The translations under genes were made by a program, and so were the position numbers. Below, one piece after another: positions 9,211-19,752 of a stretch of 64,000 nt of DNA. The notes beneath the pieces were generated by a model. That model was given only the letters and a program-made list of their open reading frames with translations. It was not told the DNA's origin and did no database searches. How positions within the stretch are numbered: position 1 is the stretch's first letter; each line of letters begins with the position of its first letter. The stretch is from Pseudomonadota bacterium (GTDB lineage: Bacteria > Myxococcota_A > UBA796 > GCA-2862545), in assembly GCA_023954855.1 (NCBI GenBank), contig JAGSGY010000002.1, forward strand, positions 168,940 through 232,939. The letters run 5' to 3'.

Positions 9211-10065
9211 TCAGCTTGGCTTGTGTCCTGCGACAACTCGGACCACGCCGCCGAGATCATTCGCGGTGGTCACATCGACCAAACCGAGCTCCAACATGAG
9301 GCGCTTGATGTGCGGGGCCTGGCGGATGCCGACCTCGACCAGCACGCCCTTTCGGGCTCGTTCGACCGCCGTTGGAAGCAGCTGCTGGTACACCGCGAGT
9401 CCATCGCGCCCACCGTCCAGCGCACCCTTCGGCTCCCACTGAGACACCTCGGGCTCACACTCCGTCAGGTCTTTGCTCGGAATGTAGGGGGGATTGCTCA
9501 CCACCCAATCAATGACGCGGTTGGGCGGAATGGGATCGAGCAAGTTGCCCTTGAGTACGGCGACGCGTTTCTCGAGGCCGAGGGCGGCGACGTTGGCTCG
9601 GGTACACGCGAGGGGGGCATCGGCAATGTCGATGGAGAACACCCGGGCGTTCTCGCGAGCGGTAGCCACCGCCAACCCGATAGCGCCCGAACCGCAGCCG
9701 ACATCTGCGATGTAGACGGGATCGGTCTCGCCCTCTGGGATTCGTGCCAGGACTTCGTCGACCAAGGTCTCGGTGTCCGGCCGCGGTACGAGCACGCCGG
9801 GTGTCACCTGCAGTTCAAGGGCGTGAAAACCAACGGTTCCGAGGATCCAAGCGAGGGGCTCGCGTTTTCCTCGTCGCGCGACCAGGGGTCTGAGAAGCGC
9901 CAGCTCCTCATCGGACATCGGTCGATCGTGCTGCAGGTAGATCTGCAGACGCTGGATCTCGAGGGCGTGGGCGAGCAGCTGCTCGGCCTCATACCTGGGG
10001 CTGGGAATGCCCCGGCTACGCAAGTAGCCCTCGGTCCGCGTCAGCACGTCGACGAGTGGGATCAC
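9211..10065 (-). CDS. prmC: Peptide chain release factor N5-glutamine methyltransferase
   Basis: Methylates the glutamine of the GGQ motif in release factors, improving termination. It has 284 residues, with an N-terminal helical domain, the SAM-binding loop DVGCGSG at residues 121-127, and the diagnostic NPPY motif at 191-194 ([13 protein letters not shown]) that holds the target glutamine. The GTG start at 10065 overlaps the prfA stop by four bases (GTGA), and GAGGA lies about seven bases upstream within prfA. This is the usual prfA-prmC arrangement, placing the methylase next to its substrate. Confidence 0.96.
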   Translation of the reverse strand: MIPLVDVLTRTEGYLRSRGIPSPRYEAEQLLAHALEIQRLQIYLQHDRPMSDEELALLRPLVARRGKREPLAWILGTVGFHALELQVTPGVLVPRPDTETLVDEVLARIPEGETDPVYIADVGCGSGAIGLAVATARENARVFSIDIADAPLACTRANVAALGLEKRVAVLKGNLLDPIPPNRVIDWVVSNPPYIPSKDLTECEPEVSQWEPKGALDGGRDGLAVYQQLLPTAVERARKGVLVEVGIRQAPHIKRLMLELGLVDVTTANDLGGVVRVVAGHKPS

Positions 10066-11141
10066 GCGTGTTCCTCGAGGAGGGTCGCCTGGTGGGCAGC
10101 CATCAAGGCGTCGGTGACCTCTTGGAGGTCTCCACTCATGATGTTGTCGAGCTTGTAGAGCGTGAGGCCGATGCGGTGATCGGTCAGGCGGCTCTGCGGG
10201 AAGTTGTAGGTGCGAATACGCTCGGAACGGTCACCGCTTCCGACCTGAGCTTTTCGGGCCGCAGCTTCTTCTGCGTGCTTCTCGGCTTCCATGCGCTCGA
10301 GCAGGCGAGCCTTCATGACGCGCATCGCCTTGTCCTTGTTCTTCAGCTGGCTCTTCTCGTCCTGGCACTGCACGATCAGGCCGGTCGGGATGTGAAGAAT
10401 GCGGACTGCAGAGTCGGTGGTGTTGACCGACTGCCCACCAGGGCCACCTGCGCGCATCGTGTCGATGCGAAGGTCCTTCTGGTCGATCTTGAGTTCGACT
10501 TCGTCGGGCTCCGGCAGCACGGCAACTGTCGCCGCAGAGGTGTGGATGCGGCCTTGGGACTCGGTCGCGGGCACGCGTTGAACGCGGTGAACGCCGGACT
10601 CGAAGCGAAGTCGAGAGTACGCAGAGTCCCCGGAGACCGATGCGATGATCTCCTTGAAGCCGCCGGAGCCGCCGCCGACCGTGACGCCGGAAGACGACAT
10701 GATCTCGAAGCGGAGGCCCTGTCGCTCGCCGAAGCGCTGGTACATGCGGAACAGGTCGCCGGCGAAGAGCGCGGCCTCGTCTCCACCCGTACCCGCGCGG
10801 ATCTCAAGCAAGATGGGACGGCCTTCGTAGGGATCCTTCGGCAGGAGCAGCAGCCGCAGCTTCTCACGAAGCTTCGGAAGCTCATCCTCAAGTTCATTGA
10901 TTTCGGCTTTCGCGAGCTCTCGCATCTCGGCGTCATCGGCCTCAGCGAGGAGTTCCTTGGACTCGGCGATCCCGGCCTCGGTCTCTTGGTACTCCCGCCA
11001 GCAGTCGATAATGCCGGTCAGATGGGAGTGCTCACGACTGAGGTCCCGCATCTTCTTCGCGTTCGAGAGGACGGCGGGGTCCATGAGGGCGCGGTCGAGT
11101 TCTTCGAGGCGCTGAGCGAGTGATTCGAGACGATCAAACAT
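10062..11141 (-). CDS. prfA: Peptide chain release factor 1
   Basis: Reads UAA and UAG stop codons and triggers peptide release. It contains the stop-codon selectivity tripeptide PAT within [10 protein letters not shown] and the catalytic GGQ in [17 protein letters not shown], followed by a basic C terminus. The chosen ATG at 11141 gives 359 residues beginning MFDRLESL, the normal RF1 N terminus. A GTG at 11171 would add ten residues, but these would be encoded by an intrinsic-terminator-like hairpin. No good ribosome site precedes the ATG, which directly follows a run of six T. It overlaps prmC by four bases. Confidence 0.94.
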   Translation of the reverse strand: MFDRLESLAQRLEELDRALMDPAVLSNAKKMRDLSREHSHLTGIIDCWREYQETEAGIAESKELLAEADDAEMRELAKAEINELEDELPKLREKLRLLLLPKDPYEGRPILLEIRAGTGGDEAALFAGDLFRMYQRFGERQGLRFEIMSSSGVTVGGGSGGFKEIIASVSGDSAYSRLRFESGVHRVQRVPATESQGRIHTSAATVAVLPEPDEVELKIDQKDLRIDTMRAGGPGGQSVNTTDSAVRILHIPTGLIVQCQDEKSQLKNKDKAMRVMKARLLERMEAEKHAEEAAARKAQVGSGDRSERIRTYNFPQSRLTDHRIGLTLYKLDNIMSGDLQEVTDALMAAHQATLLEEHA

Positions 11142-11180
11142 AAAAAACCCGGGAGTGCGTGGTTGCGGCACACCCCGGGT
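11142..11180 (-). terminator. Intrinsic terminator or attenuator between rpmE2 and prfA
   Basis: On the minus strand ACCCGGG (11180-11174) pairs with CCCGGGT (11153-11147). An inner GTGC/GCAC helix closes a nine-base loop, and a run of six T (11147-11142) ends at the prfA ATG. This has the form of a strong Rho-independent terminator for rpmE2. Because its U-tract reaches the prfA start, it may also attenuate prfA. A second perfect hairpin, with arms GCCGGGA and TCCCGGC, lies at 11203-11187 and shares complementary GC blocks, so alternative pairing is possible. Confidence 0.7.
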
Positions 11181-11258
11181 GGGTTCGCCGGGAAGATCCC
11201 GGCTCTGAACGGACCCTCGGTGAGGGTCGCGTGCATGCGCCGCAGGGAGCGGCGCGAA

Positions 11259-11543
11259 CTACTCTTCAGCTTCGGCGGTCGGGGCCTCGTGGCCCTCTTC
11301 GCGCTGGAAGCCGTACTTCTGGTAGAACTTCTCGACGCGACCGGCGGAGTCGAGGATCTTCTGAGTGCCCGTGTAGAACGGATGCGACTCGGAGCTGATG
11401 TCGATGACGATGAGTGGGTACTCTTCGCCCTCGAACGTCGTGGTCTTGTCCGTCTGGGCGCAGGACCCGGTGAGGAACTCGAAGTCGCAGGAGACGTCGC
11501 GGAAGACGACCTGACGGTAATCGGGGTGGATATCGGCCTTCAT
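11259..11543 (-). CDS. rpmE2: 50S ribosomal protein L31, type B (zinc-free form)
   Basis: A 94-residue ribosomal protein of the large subunit and inter-subunit bridge. The sequence [32 protein letters not shown] and FYQKYGFQR matches type B L31. It lacks the paired CxxC zinc ligands of type A, which suggests it does not depend on zinc. It ends in an acidic tail (EAPTAEAEE). The ATG at 11543 is preceded by GAGGAG. It sits between rho and prfA, the classical bacterial position. Confidence 0.94.
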   Translation of the reverse strand: MKADIHPDYRQVVFRDVSCDFEFLTGSCAQTDKTTTFEGEEYPLIVIDISSESHPFYTGTQKILDSAGRVEKFYQKYGFQREEGHEAPTAEAEE

Positions 11544-11588
11544 CAGAACTCCTCACATCGGCGCCTCTAGGGACGCTGGGATGCGTAC

Positions 11589-11625
11589 GCGCCGTGGGCG
11601 CAAAATCTAGGCGCCGTTGGCGCAA
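11589..11625 (-). repeat. Tandem pair of small GC hairpins between rho and rpmE2
   Basis: Two copies of TTGCGCC(A/C)ACGGCGC (minus strand, 11625-11611 and 11603-11589) repeat at a 22-base spacing. Each copy folds on itself, GCGCC pairing with GGCGC. They fill most of the 117-base gap downstream of the rho stop and upstream of rpmE2. They could be part of a weak terminator, a processing signal or an rpmE2 leader element. The function is not established. Confidence 0.5.
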
Positions 11626-11660
11626 TCGAAGCTGCACGCATGTCGCGCGCAAGACGGAGC

Positions 11661-12881
11661 CTATTGGCCCGTTGCAGCCACGCTGTCAAGGGTGCGGGTG
11701 AGCGCGACGACGGCAGCGCCGTCCTCCACGGAGTCACCGGTAAGGGAAGCACGCCAGCGAGCACGCTCGGCAGTGCCTTCTGGGCCGACCAGTCTCTCGC
11801 CGCGGCGAGTGCCGGAGCGGTGTACGTCGAGAGGGGGGCGAATGCCGCGATCGGCGAGGTCGCGGCTGAGCGTCGCTTCCCAGTTCACGACGTCGCGCAA
11901 GTCCTCGAGTTGTGCCTGGTCGACACGGTTGCCCGGATCGCCGCTCACGACGCCAATCACGGTGAGGGATCCGCCTTCCTCGAGCGCGCGTGCGGCACCC
12001 ATGTACCGGCGAATGCGATGCAGGGATGAGGCATCGACCCCTCCGCCCATTTCGCGTCCCGAGCCCGGAAGCTCGGCCATGCAGGCGCGCAGGAGGCGGG
12101 TCAGGCTGTCGACGATCAGAACCACGTCGTCGCCGCGCTCGACCATGCGCCGGGCCCGCTCGAACACGATGTCGGCCACCTGAATGTGGTGCCCCGGTTG
12201 CTCATCGAACGGGGTCGCGATGACCTCGGCCTTGGTCGACCGACGCCACTCTTGAATCTCTTCGGGCCGCTCATCGATGAGCAACACGGTGACCTCGAGA
12301 TCCTCGTCGGTCGTGAGGACGTCGGCGATGCGCCGCAGAAGGTCCACTCTGCCCGTGCGGGAGGGTGCGACGAGGATCCCGCGCTGGCCGAGTCCCATCG
12401 GGGCCGCCATGTCGAGGGGCCGCAGGTGCGAGTCCTTGTCGAGTGGAATGCGGTCGTCGGGGTAGATCGCCGTGAGAGCGTCGAAGCTCGGCGGTTCGAT
12501 TCCCGGGGGATCGCCGTTGACGCTCTCGACCCGCAGCAGGGCCGTGTAGCGTTCGCCCTCCTTGGGTGGACGCACATGGCCAAGTACGGTGTCGCCCGTC
12601 TTCAGCTTGAAGCGGCGGATCTGGCTCTGGGAGACGTAGATGTCTCCGCTACCCGGCAGGTAGTTGTCTTCCGGGGAACGAAGGAAGCCGAAGCCTTCGC
12701 CGTGAACCTCGAGGACCCCGCGTCCGAGCTGAACGTTGGCAGCCTTGGCACGCGTCTGGGCGATCGCGAAGATCAGATCGCTGCGACGCATGGCTTCGGG
12801 ATCAGCGATGCCGGCCTGGCGGGCCTCAGCGATGAGCTGGGCAGCGTCGGCATCCTGGAGGTTCTCGAGCTCGAGCGACAT
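11661..12881 (-). CDS. rho: Transcription termination factor Rho with altered P-loop
   Basis: Hexameric RNA helicase that ends transcription. The 406 residues include an N-terminal helical region and an intact primary RNA-binding domain (GFGFLRSPEDNYL at 64-76, SQSQIRRFKLKTGDT, RPPKEGERYTALL). The ATPase core keeps LIDERPEE (201-208), the Walker B VLIVDSLTRL (254-263, Asp258) and the arginine-finger region RSGTR. The Walker A segment, however, reads APSRTGRV at 172-179, where E. coli has APPKAGKT. Both lysines are arginine and the Mg-binding Thr is Val. The segment corresponding to the E. coli R-loop is also divergent. It stands in the standard rho-rpmE-prfA-prmC order, downstream of ligA. 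Whether it is the only Rho in the genome is unknown. Confidence 0.9.
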   Translation of the reverse strand: MSLELENLQDADAAQLIAEARQAGIADPEAMRRSDLIFAIAQTRAKAANVQLGRGVLEVHGEGFGFLRSPEDNYLPGSGDIYVSQSQIRRFKLKTGDTVLGHVRPPKEGERYTALLRVESVNGDPPGIEPPSFDALTAIYPDDRIPLDKDSHLRPLDMAAPMGLGQRGILVAPSRTGRVDLLRRIADVLTTDEDLEVTVLLIDERPEEIQEWRRSTKAEVIATPFDEQPGHHIQVADIVFERARRMVERGDDVVLIVDSLTRLLRACMAELPGSGREMGGGVDASSLHRIRRYMGAARALEEGGSLTVIGVVSGDPGNRVDQAQLEDLRDVVNWEATLSRDLADRGIRPPLDVHRSGTRRGERLVGPEGTAERARWRASLTGDSVEDGAAVVALTRTLDSVAATGQ

Positions 12882-12937
12882 GGAATTCCCGGGGAGGGAG
12901 GAGGGGAACCGGTGGGCGGTTCCGCGGGGGCGCGCGC

Positions 12938-12966
12938 AGTCTCGCGCGGCTGGTATGGCCTGTCAA
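12938..12966 (-). promoter_or_regulatory. Candidate promoter and leader of rho
   Basis: Minus-strand TTGACA (12966-12961), a perfect -35 hexamer, is followed after 17 bases by GAGACT (12943-12938), a weak -10. The site is in the 153-base gap between ligA and rho. Further upstream lie TATGAT (13002-12997) and a GCAGCT/AGCTGC hairpin, so a longer rho leader is also possible. Confidence 0.4.
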
Positions 12967-13034
12967 GGCGCAGCTGGCAGAGCTGCTCCCCTCCTGATCA
13001 TACACCGTGGGCGTGCTGCCCGAAAGTGCAGAAG

Positions 13035-15471
<2,437 letters not shown>

Positions 15472-15583
15472 AGATGTCGCGCTTCACCGCCTCCGGGGCG
15501 GGCTGTGGGCAAATGAGATAGAGGCCGACGTCGAGGTGCGACGTGCGGCTGGATTGCGTGTCGCGGGCCTCATCAGGAATCCC

Positions 15584-17785
15584 ATGCGCAGCCTCTGCCC
15601 CGCTATCCTTCTGCTCGCTTCCTGTGGTGGAGCGCCCTCCGAGGCGCCGCCGGCTCCAGCCGAGGCTGAGATCCGTCCCAACGTTGTCTTCGTGACCTTG
15701 GACACGGTCCGCGTCGATCGGATTGGCGCCTACGGGTACGACAAAGCGGCGACGCCGACGCTCGATGCGCTTGCGGCGAAGGGCCAGCGCTTTGACCGCG
15801 CGTTCAGCCCCTTTCCGCTGACCATTCCGAGTCACTCATCGATGATGACGGGCCTGTACCCACCCCAGCACGGCGTCCGCGACAATGGCGACAACGTGCT
15901 CGAAGAGGACTTCGTCACGCTGGCTGAGTCGCTGAAGTCCGCGGGCTACGACACCGCAGGTTCGGTGGCCGCCTTCGTGACCTCGCGGCAGTGGGGCTTT
16001 AACCAGGGCTTTGATGCCTACTTTGACGATGTTCCTCGGGCAGATGATTTCTGGCACGCCTCCCGTCGCGGCGAGGTTGTCGTCGATGACCTGATCGGCT
16101 GGCTCGAGACCCGCGAGAGCGAGGCACCTGCGTTCGTGTGGGCTCACCTCTACGACGCGCACATGCCGTTCGAGCCGCCCTCGCCGTACAAGGAGGCGCA
16201 CGAAGGACGTCCGTATGACGGCGAGATCGCCTACGTCGACGACCAGCTGGCCCGGCTCGTCAAGGCCTTCGAGGGTGAGAAGACCATCTTCGTGGTGGCC
16301 GCGGACCACGGCGAGGGACTGGGTGAGCACTTCGAGATGACGCACGGGCTCTTCGTGTTCAACAGCACCCAGCATGTGCCGATGGTCATCTCGGGCCACG
16401 GCATTCCTGCCGAGGTGGTCTCGCAGCCGGTGTCGCTGGTCGACATCATGCCGACGATTCTCGATCACGTGGGCGTTGAGATCCCCGAGGGCCTCGCTGG
16501 GCGACCTGTGCCGAGCGACGAAGAGCGGCCGGTGTACATGGAGAGCTGGCAGCTCGCAAACCGGTATGGACTCGCGCCTCATGTGGCGGTGGTCTCGGGG
16601 GATGACAAGTTCTTTGATCTGCCCCAGCCCGAACTCTACGCGCTCACCGCCGACCACGGCGAGTCGAAGAACCGGGCCGAGAACGAAGCCGATCGGGCGA
16701 CCGAGATGAAGGCGATCATGGACTCCTTCGGCTTCGAAGCGCCAAGTGGTGATCAAGCGGCGCTGTCGAGCGAGGTCAGTGAGGAGCTCGCGGCGCTTGG
16801 CTACGTCGTTGGCGCGCGTCCAGACAAGCCGATCGAGGACCTGCCAGATCCAAAGGAACACCTGCACTTGATTCGCGAGATGCAGAAGACCGATCGCCGG
16901 ATGAGCGCGGATCCGGAAGACGCTCTGAAGGTCCTTCGCGAGCTCGGCGGGACGTATCCCGAGATCGTCGAGGTGAAGGTCCAGCTTTGCCACGCGCTGA
17001 TGGCGGGCGGACACGTGGACGAGGCCGAGAAGGTCGTTCGTGAGGCGCTCAAACAGCAAGACTCGCCGCAGCTCAGTCTTGTGCTGTCGACGGTGCTGTT
17101 GGCGCAGGCCAACTACGATGATGCCGCCGTGGTCCTCATGGCTTTGAAAGAGGAGCGGACCTTCTCGCCGCGCTTTCGGGTTCGCCTTCTTCAGACCCTG
17201 TTCGCGGCGGACCGGGCCGATGAGGCGGAGCCCATCGCAGCAGAGTTCATGCGCGAGTACCCCACTGACCTAGAGGTTCCCGGTGTGTTGGGGGTCTACC
17301 TTGCTCGGTCTGGGCGTGAGGCCGAGGGCCTACCCCACCTCGAGCGGGCGGTGAAGGGGGACCGGGTTCCCGGTGACGTCGCCTTCGTGCTTGGTATGCA
17401 CGCGGCAGCACAGAAAAACCGGCCGGAGGCCATTCGCTACTTCGAGCTCGAGGTCGAAAACCATCCCTTCAACGAGCGCTCTCGCCGCCTACTCGCGACC
17501 TACGCGATGGAGGATGGCAACTGGGATGCTTGGTTCAAGCACGCTGCGGAGCTTGTCCGCATCGTTCCGCGGGACCCCCGTGCCCACGAGGCGCAGGTCC
17601 AGGCACTCTTCAACCTTGGCCGCTATGACGAGGCGCGCATCGCAATGACTGGCGCCTTGGCGCTGGCTCCGGGTGACGCGAAGCTGGTGCTGCTCGATGC
17701 GAACCTACTCGCGAAGGAAGGGAAGCGCGACGAGGGCTTGGCGCGCTTCGAGGAGGCCAAGAAACTCGCAGCGGAGGCCAAATGA
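15584..17785 (+). CDS. Sulfatase-family lipoprotein with C-terminal TPR region
   Basis: A predicted secreted hydrolase of the alkaline phosphatase superfamily fused to TPR helices. The ATG at 15584 gives 733 residues with a lipoprotein signal (AILLLASC). The sulfatase fold starts at NVVFVTLDTVRVDRIGAYGY and has metal-binding DHGEGLGEH near residue 247. The usual C/S-x-P-x-R formylglycine motif is replaced by LTIPSHSSMMTG, so a Cys-derived formylglycine is absent and Thr or Ser would have to act. About 280 C-terminal residues are TPR-like. It overlaps the next TPR gene by four bases (ATGA). The substrate is unknown. Confidence 0.8.
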   Translation: MRSLCPAILLLASCGGAPSEAPPAPAEAEIRPNVVFVTLDTVRVDRIGAYGYDKAATPTLDALAAKGQRFDRAFSPFPLTIPSHSSMMTGLYPPQHGVRDNGDNVLEEDFVTLAESLKSAGYDTAGSVAAFVTSRQWGFNQGFDAYFDDVPRADDFWHASRRGEVVVDDLIGWLETRESEAPAFVWAHLYDAHMPFEPPSPYKEAHEGRPYDGEIAYVDDQLARLVKAFEGEKTIFVVAADHGEGLGEHFEMTHGLFVFNSTQHVPMVISGHGIPAEVVSQPVSLVDIMPTILDHVGVEIPEGLAGRPVPSDEERPVYMESWQLANRYGLAPHVAVVSGDDKFFDLPQPELYALTADHGESKNRAENEADRATEMKAIMDSFGFEAPSGDQAALSSEVSEELAALGYVVGARPDKPIEDLPDPKEHLHLIREMQKTDRRMSADPEDALKVLRELGGTYPEIVEVKVQLCHALMAGGHVDEAEKVVREALKQQDSPQLSLVLSTVLLAQANYDDAAVVLMALKEERTFSPRFRVRLLQTLFAADRADEAEPIAAEFMREYPTDLEVPGVLGVYLARSGREAEGLPHLERAVKGDRVPGDVAFVLGMHAAAQKNRPEAIRYFELEVENHPFNERSRRLLATYAMEDGNWDAWFKHAAELVRIVPRDPRAHEAQVQALFNLGRYDEARIAMTGALALAPGDAKLVLLDANLLAKEGKRDEGLARFEEAKKLAAEAK

Positions 17786-18777
17786 TTGCCGCGGCTCTCG
17801 CTCTGAGCCTCGCGCTTGCCGGCCCTGCTGCCGAAGACGCGGAAGCTCTTGAGGGCATGCTCGGCGCCGAGCGCTTTCGCGCGGTCTCCCAGCTGATGCA
17901 CGATCGCCTAGAGGTGGCACCCGACGACACCTATGCGCTCGCCTATCTCGGGCGCTCGCTGGCTGGCTTGGGCCGGTGCTACCACGCTCGCCCGGCGCTC
18001 GAGAGAGCGCGAAAGGGGCCGGGCTGGCACGCTGGCGCCGCAATTGCCGAGGGGATCTGCGCTGAGCGTCGTGGCGACTACACCGTTGCCGTAGCGGCCC
18101 TTGAGGAAGCGGTGTTCCTGGCCCCCGAGAAGTCCAGAGCATGGTACTGGCTGGCGCGAACGGCTGCGCACACGGGCGACTCCGCCACCATGGACCGCGC
18201 ACTCGATGAGATTTGGGCCCATGAGCGGGGACCGAACATGCACTCTTTGGCCGAGGCTTGGATCGCGTTTGAGCACGACGGAGACGTGACACTCGCATTG
18301 GCTGCGGTCGACGACTCGCTTGCGAGTCACCCCCGGAACGCCGCCCGTGCGGAGCGGGGAATCATCGAGGCGAGGGAATGGCTTCGCGTCGGCGCACCCG
18401 TACTTGCAGTCGAGGCTCTCGAGCAGTCCTGGCGTGGTCGCAGCACCGACGTTCGACTGCACGGCTGGCTGGCTGAGTCCCTCCGCCGCACGGGCGCGGC
18501 TGATCGGAGCGCAGCCCTCTGGCGTGGAAACCTGCTGTCGCGCAGTCAGCATCCCGAGGTTCGGATTCTTCGTGCGCGCTGGGCGGCCGATGCGGGCGAG
18601 TTTGCGGAGGCCCATCGCATGCTTGAGCTCACGGAGGGTGAGGAGCAGCCGCTCTGGCTGTTGAGCCGGTGGTACCTCGCCCGTGCAGAGGGCAAGCCCG
18701 AGGCTGAGTGGCTCGAGCGCTACGAGGCCGTTCGCGGCGGTTCAGACGTGGACCCCGAGGCGCTACTTCCGCTCTAG
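17782..18777 (+). CDS. TPR-repeat protein, probably exported
   Basis: A 331-residue protein with a short hydrophobic N terminus (IAAALALSLALAGPAA) that looks like a signal peptide, followed by tetratricopeptide-like helices, for example TYALAYLGRSLAGLGRCYHARPAL-type repeats near residues 50-75 and 96-125. It is translationally coupled to the sulfatase-family lipoprotein (ATGA overlap), so the two likely work together, perhaps as an envelope complex. No catalytic motif is seen. It converges on the lipoprotein gene at 18781 with three bases between the stops. Confidence 0.7.
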   Translation: MIAAALALSLALAGPAAEDAEALEGMLGAERFRAVSQLMHDRLEVAPDDTYALAYLGRSLAGLGRCYHARPALERARKGPGWHAGAAIAEGICAERRGDYTVAVAALEEAVFLAPEKSRAWYWLARTAAHTGDSATMDRALDEIWAHERGPNMHSLAEAWIAFEHDGDVTLALAAVDDSLASHPRNAARAERGIIEAREWLRVGAPVLAVEALEQSWRGRSTDVRLHGWLAESLRRTGAADRSAALWRGNLLSRSQHPEVRILRARWAADAGEFAEAHRMLELTEGEEQPLWLLSRWYLARAEGKPEAEWLERYEAVRGGSDVDPEALLPL

Positions 18778-18780
18778 GCC

Positions 18781-19602
18781 CTATTGGTACGAGAAATACC
18801 CAATCGGCACCCGCCAGGTGACACGCCCAGTGTTTGGATCCCAGCTCATGTCGTCGCTGAACGCCCACGCGTACCAGCCGTTGTACTGGTCCCCATCGTT
18901 GACGAAGAACATGACGGCGGGGAAGCTGACCTGGTCGCCCTGGTAGGCCGCGGTGTAGCCGAGGGCCTCTGGGAAGTTCCAGACGCCGCGGTAGTTCGGG
19001 TTGCTGGTGTCCGTGAAGTCGTACCAGGTCTCGCACTCGGGCCCGACGTGAGACAGATGCGTCGAGGGTGCGATGGAGAGCGCCCAGTCACAGTCCGGGC
19101 AGGGGGCTGGCAGCGCGCTGCTATCGCTCAGCTGCTGGTACTCGGCGCTGCAGACCACCTCATCGATGTCATACCGACCGGCGTCGTTGTCGAGGATGGT
19201 GTCGGTCATGAACATCTTGCCGGCGTAGGCCGTTCGGGACTCATTGACGATGGCGTCACCCGACAGGGCCCACACCAAGGCTCCGAGGCAGTTCGCTTCT
19301 TCCGAGCAGTCGGTGTCGTCGCAGTCGACGAATCCGTCGGTGTCGTTGTCGAAGCCGTCTTCACAGTCTTCGCGAAGACAGTCGGCACTCAGTACGCAGT
19401 CCGCGTCTTCGCAGTCGACGATGCCATCGCCGTCGTCGTCAGCTCCATTCGCGCAGTTCTCGGGTTGTGGGGTCGAGGCGCAGTCGCTGTCCGCGGCATC
19501 GATGAGGCCGTCGCCGTCATTGTCCTCTCCGTCTCCGCAGAGCTCGATGGGGCGGGGGCAGCCGGCGAGGGTGAGAAGCGAGAGGGTGAGGAGAAGTCGC
19601 AT
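18781..19602 (-). CDS. Lipoprotein with DxDxDG repeats and unnamed C-terminal domain (paralogue 1)
   Basis: The ATG at 19602, with AGGA upstream, gives 273 residues: a lipoprotein signal (LLTLSLLTLAGC), then three Asp-rich repeats such as NDGDGLIDAADSDC and DDGDGIVDCEDADC, each ending in cysteine and expected to bind calcium as in MopE/thrombospondin type 3-like repeats. The remaining 165 residues form a domain with MTDTI, VVC, CPDCDWA, ETWYDFTDT and YNGWYAWAF. The same pattern recurs in the neighbouring gene at 19753. It is likely exposed on the outer membrane or periplasmic. The function of the C-terminal domain is not recognised. Confidence 0.72.
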   Translation of the reverse strand: MRLLLTLSLLTLAGCPRPIELCGDGEDNDGDGLIDAADSDCASTPQPENCANGADDDGDGIVDCEDADCVLSADCLREDCEDGFDNDTDGFVDCDDTDCSEEANCLGALVWALSGDAIVNESRTAYAGKMFMTDTILDNDAGRYDIDEVVCSAEYQQLSDSSALPAPCPDCDWALSIAPSTHLSHVGPECETWYDFTDTSNPNYRGVWNFPEALGYTAAYQGDQVSFPAVMFFVNDGDQYNGWYAWAFSDDMSWDPNTGRVTWRVPIGYFSYQ

Positions 19603-19700
19603 GGATTCCTGGTTCGTGCCTACAGTCAGCTTGCCTCGTTCGACTGCGACTCGCACGCCGCATTTCGGGGCTGGACAGGCTCTTGATGCCCGGACGCACA

Positions 19701-19734
19701 AAGGCCCGCGACTACCGAGGTAATCGCGGGCCTT
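19701..19734 (-). terminator. Hairpin terminator between the two paralogous lipoprotein genes
   Basis: Perfect inverted repeat AAGGCCCGCGA (19701-19711) and TCGCGGGCCTT (19724-19734), with the loop also able to form TACC/GGTA pairs. On the minus strand it lies just after the stop of the lipoprotein gene at 19753 and ends in a short T run. It is well placed to end that transcript before the next lipoprotein gene. Confidence 0.65.
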
Positions 19735-19752
19735 AGGTTTGAAGCCGTGGGC

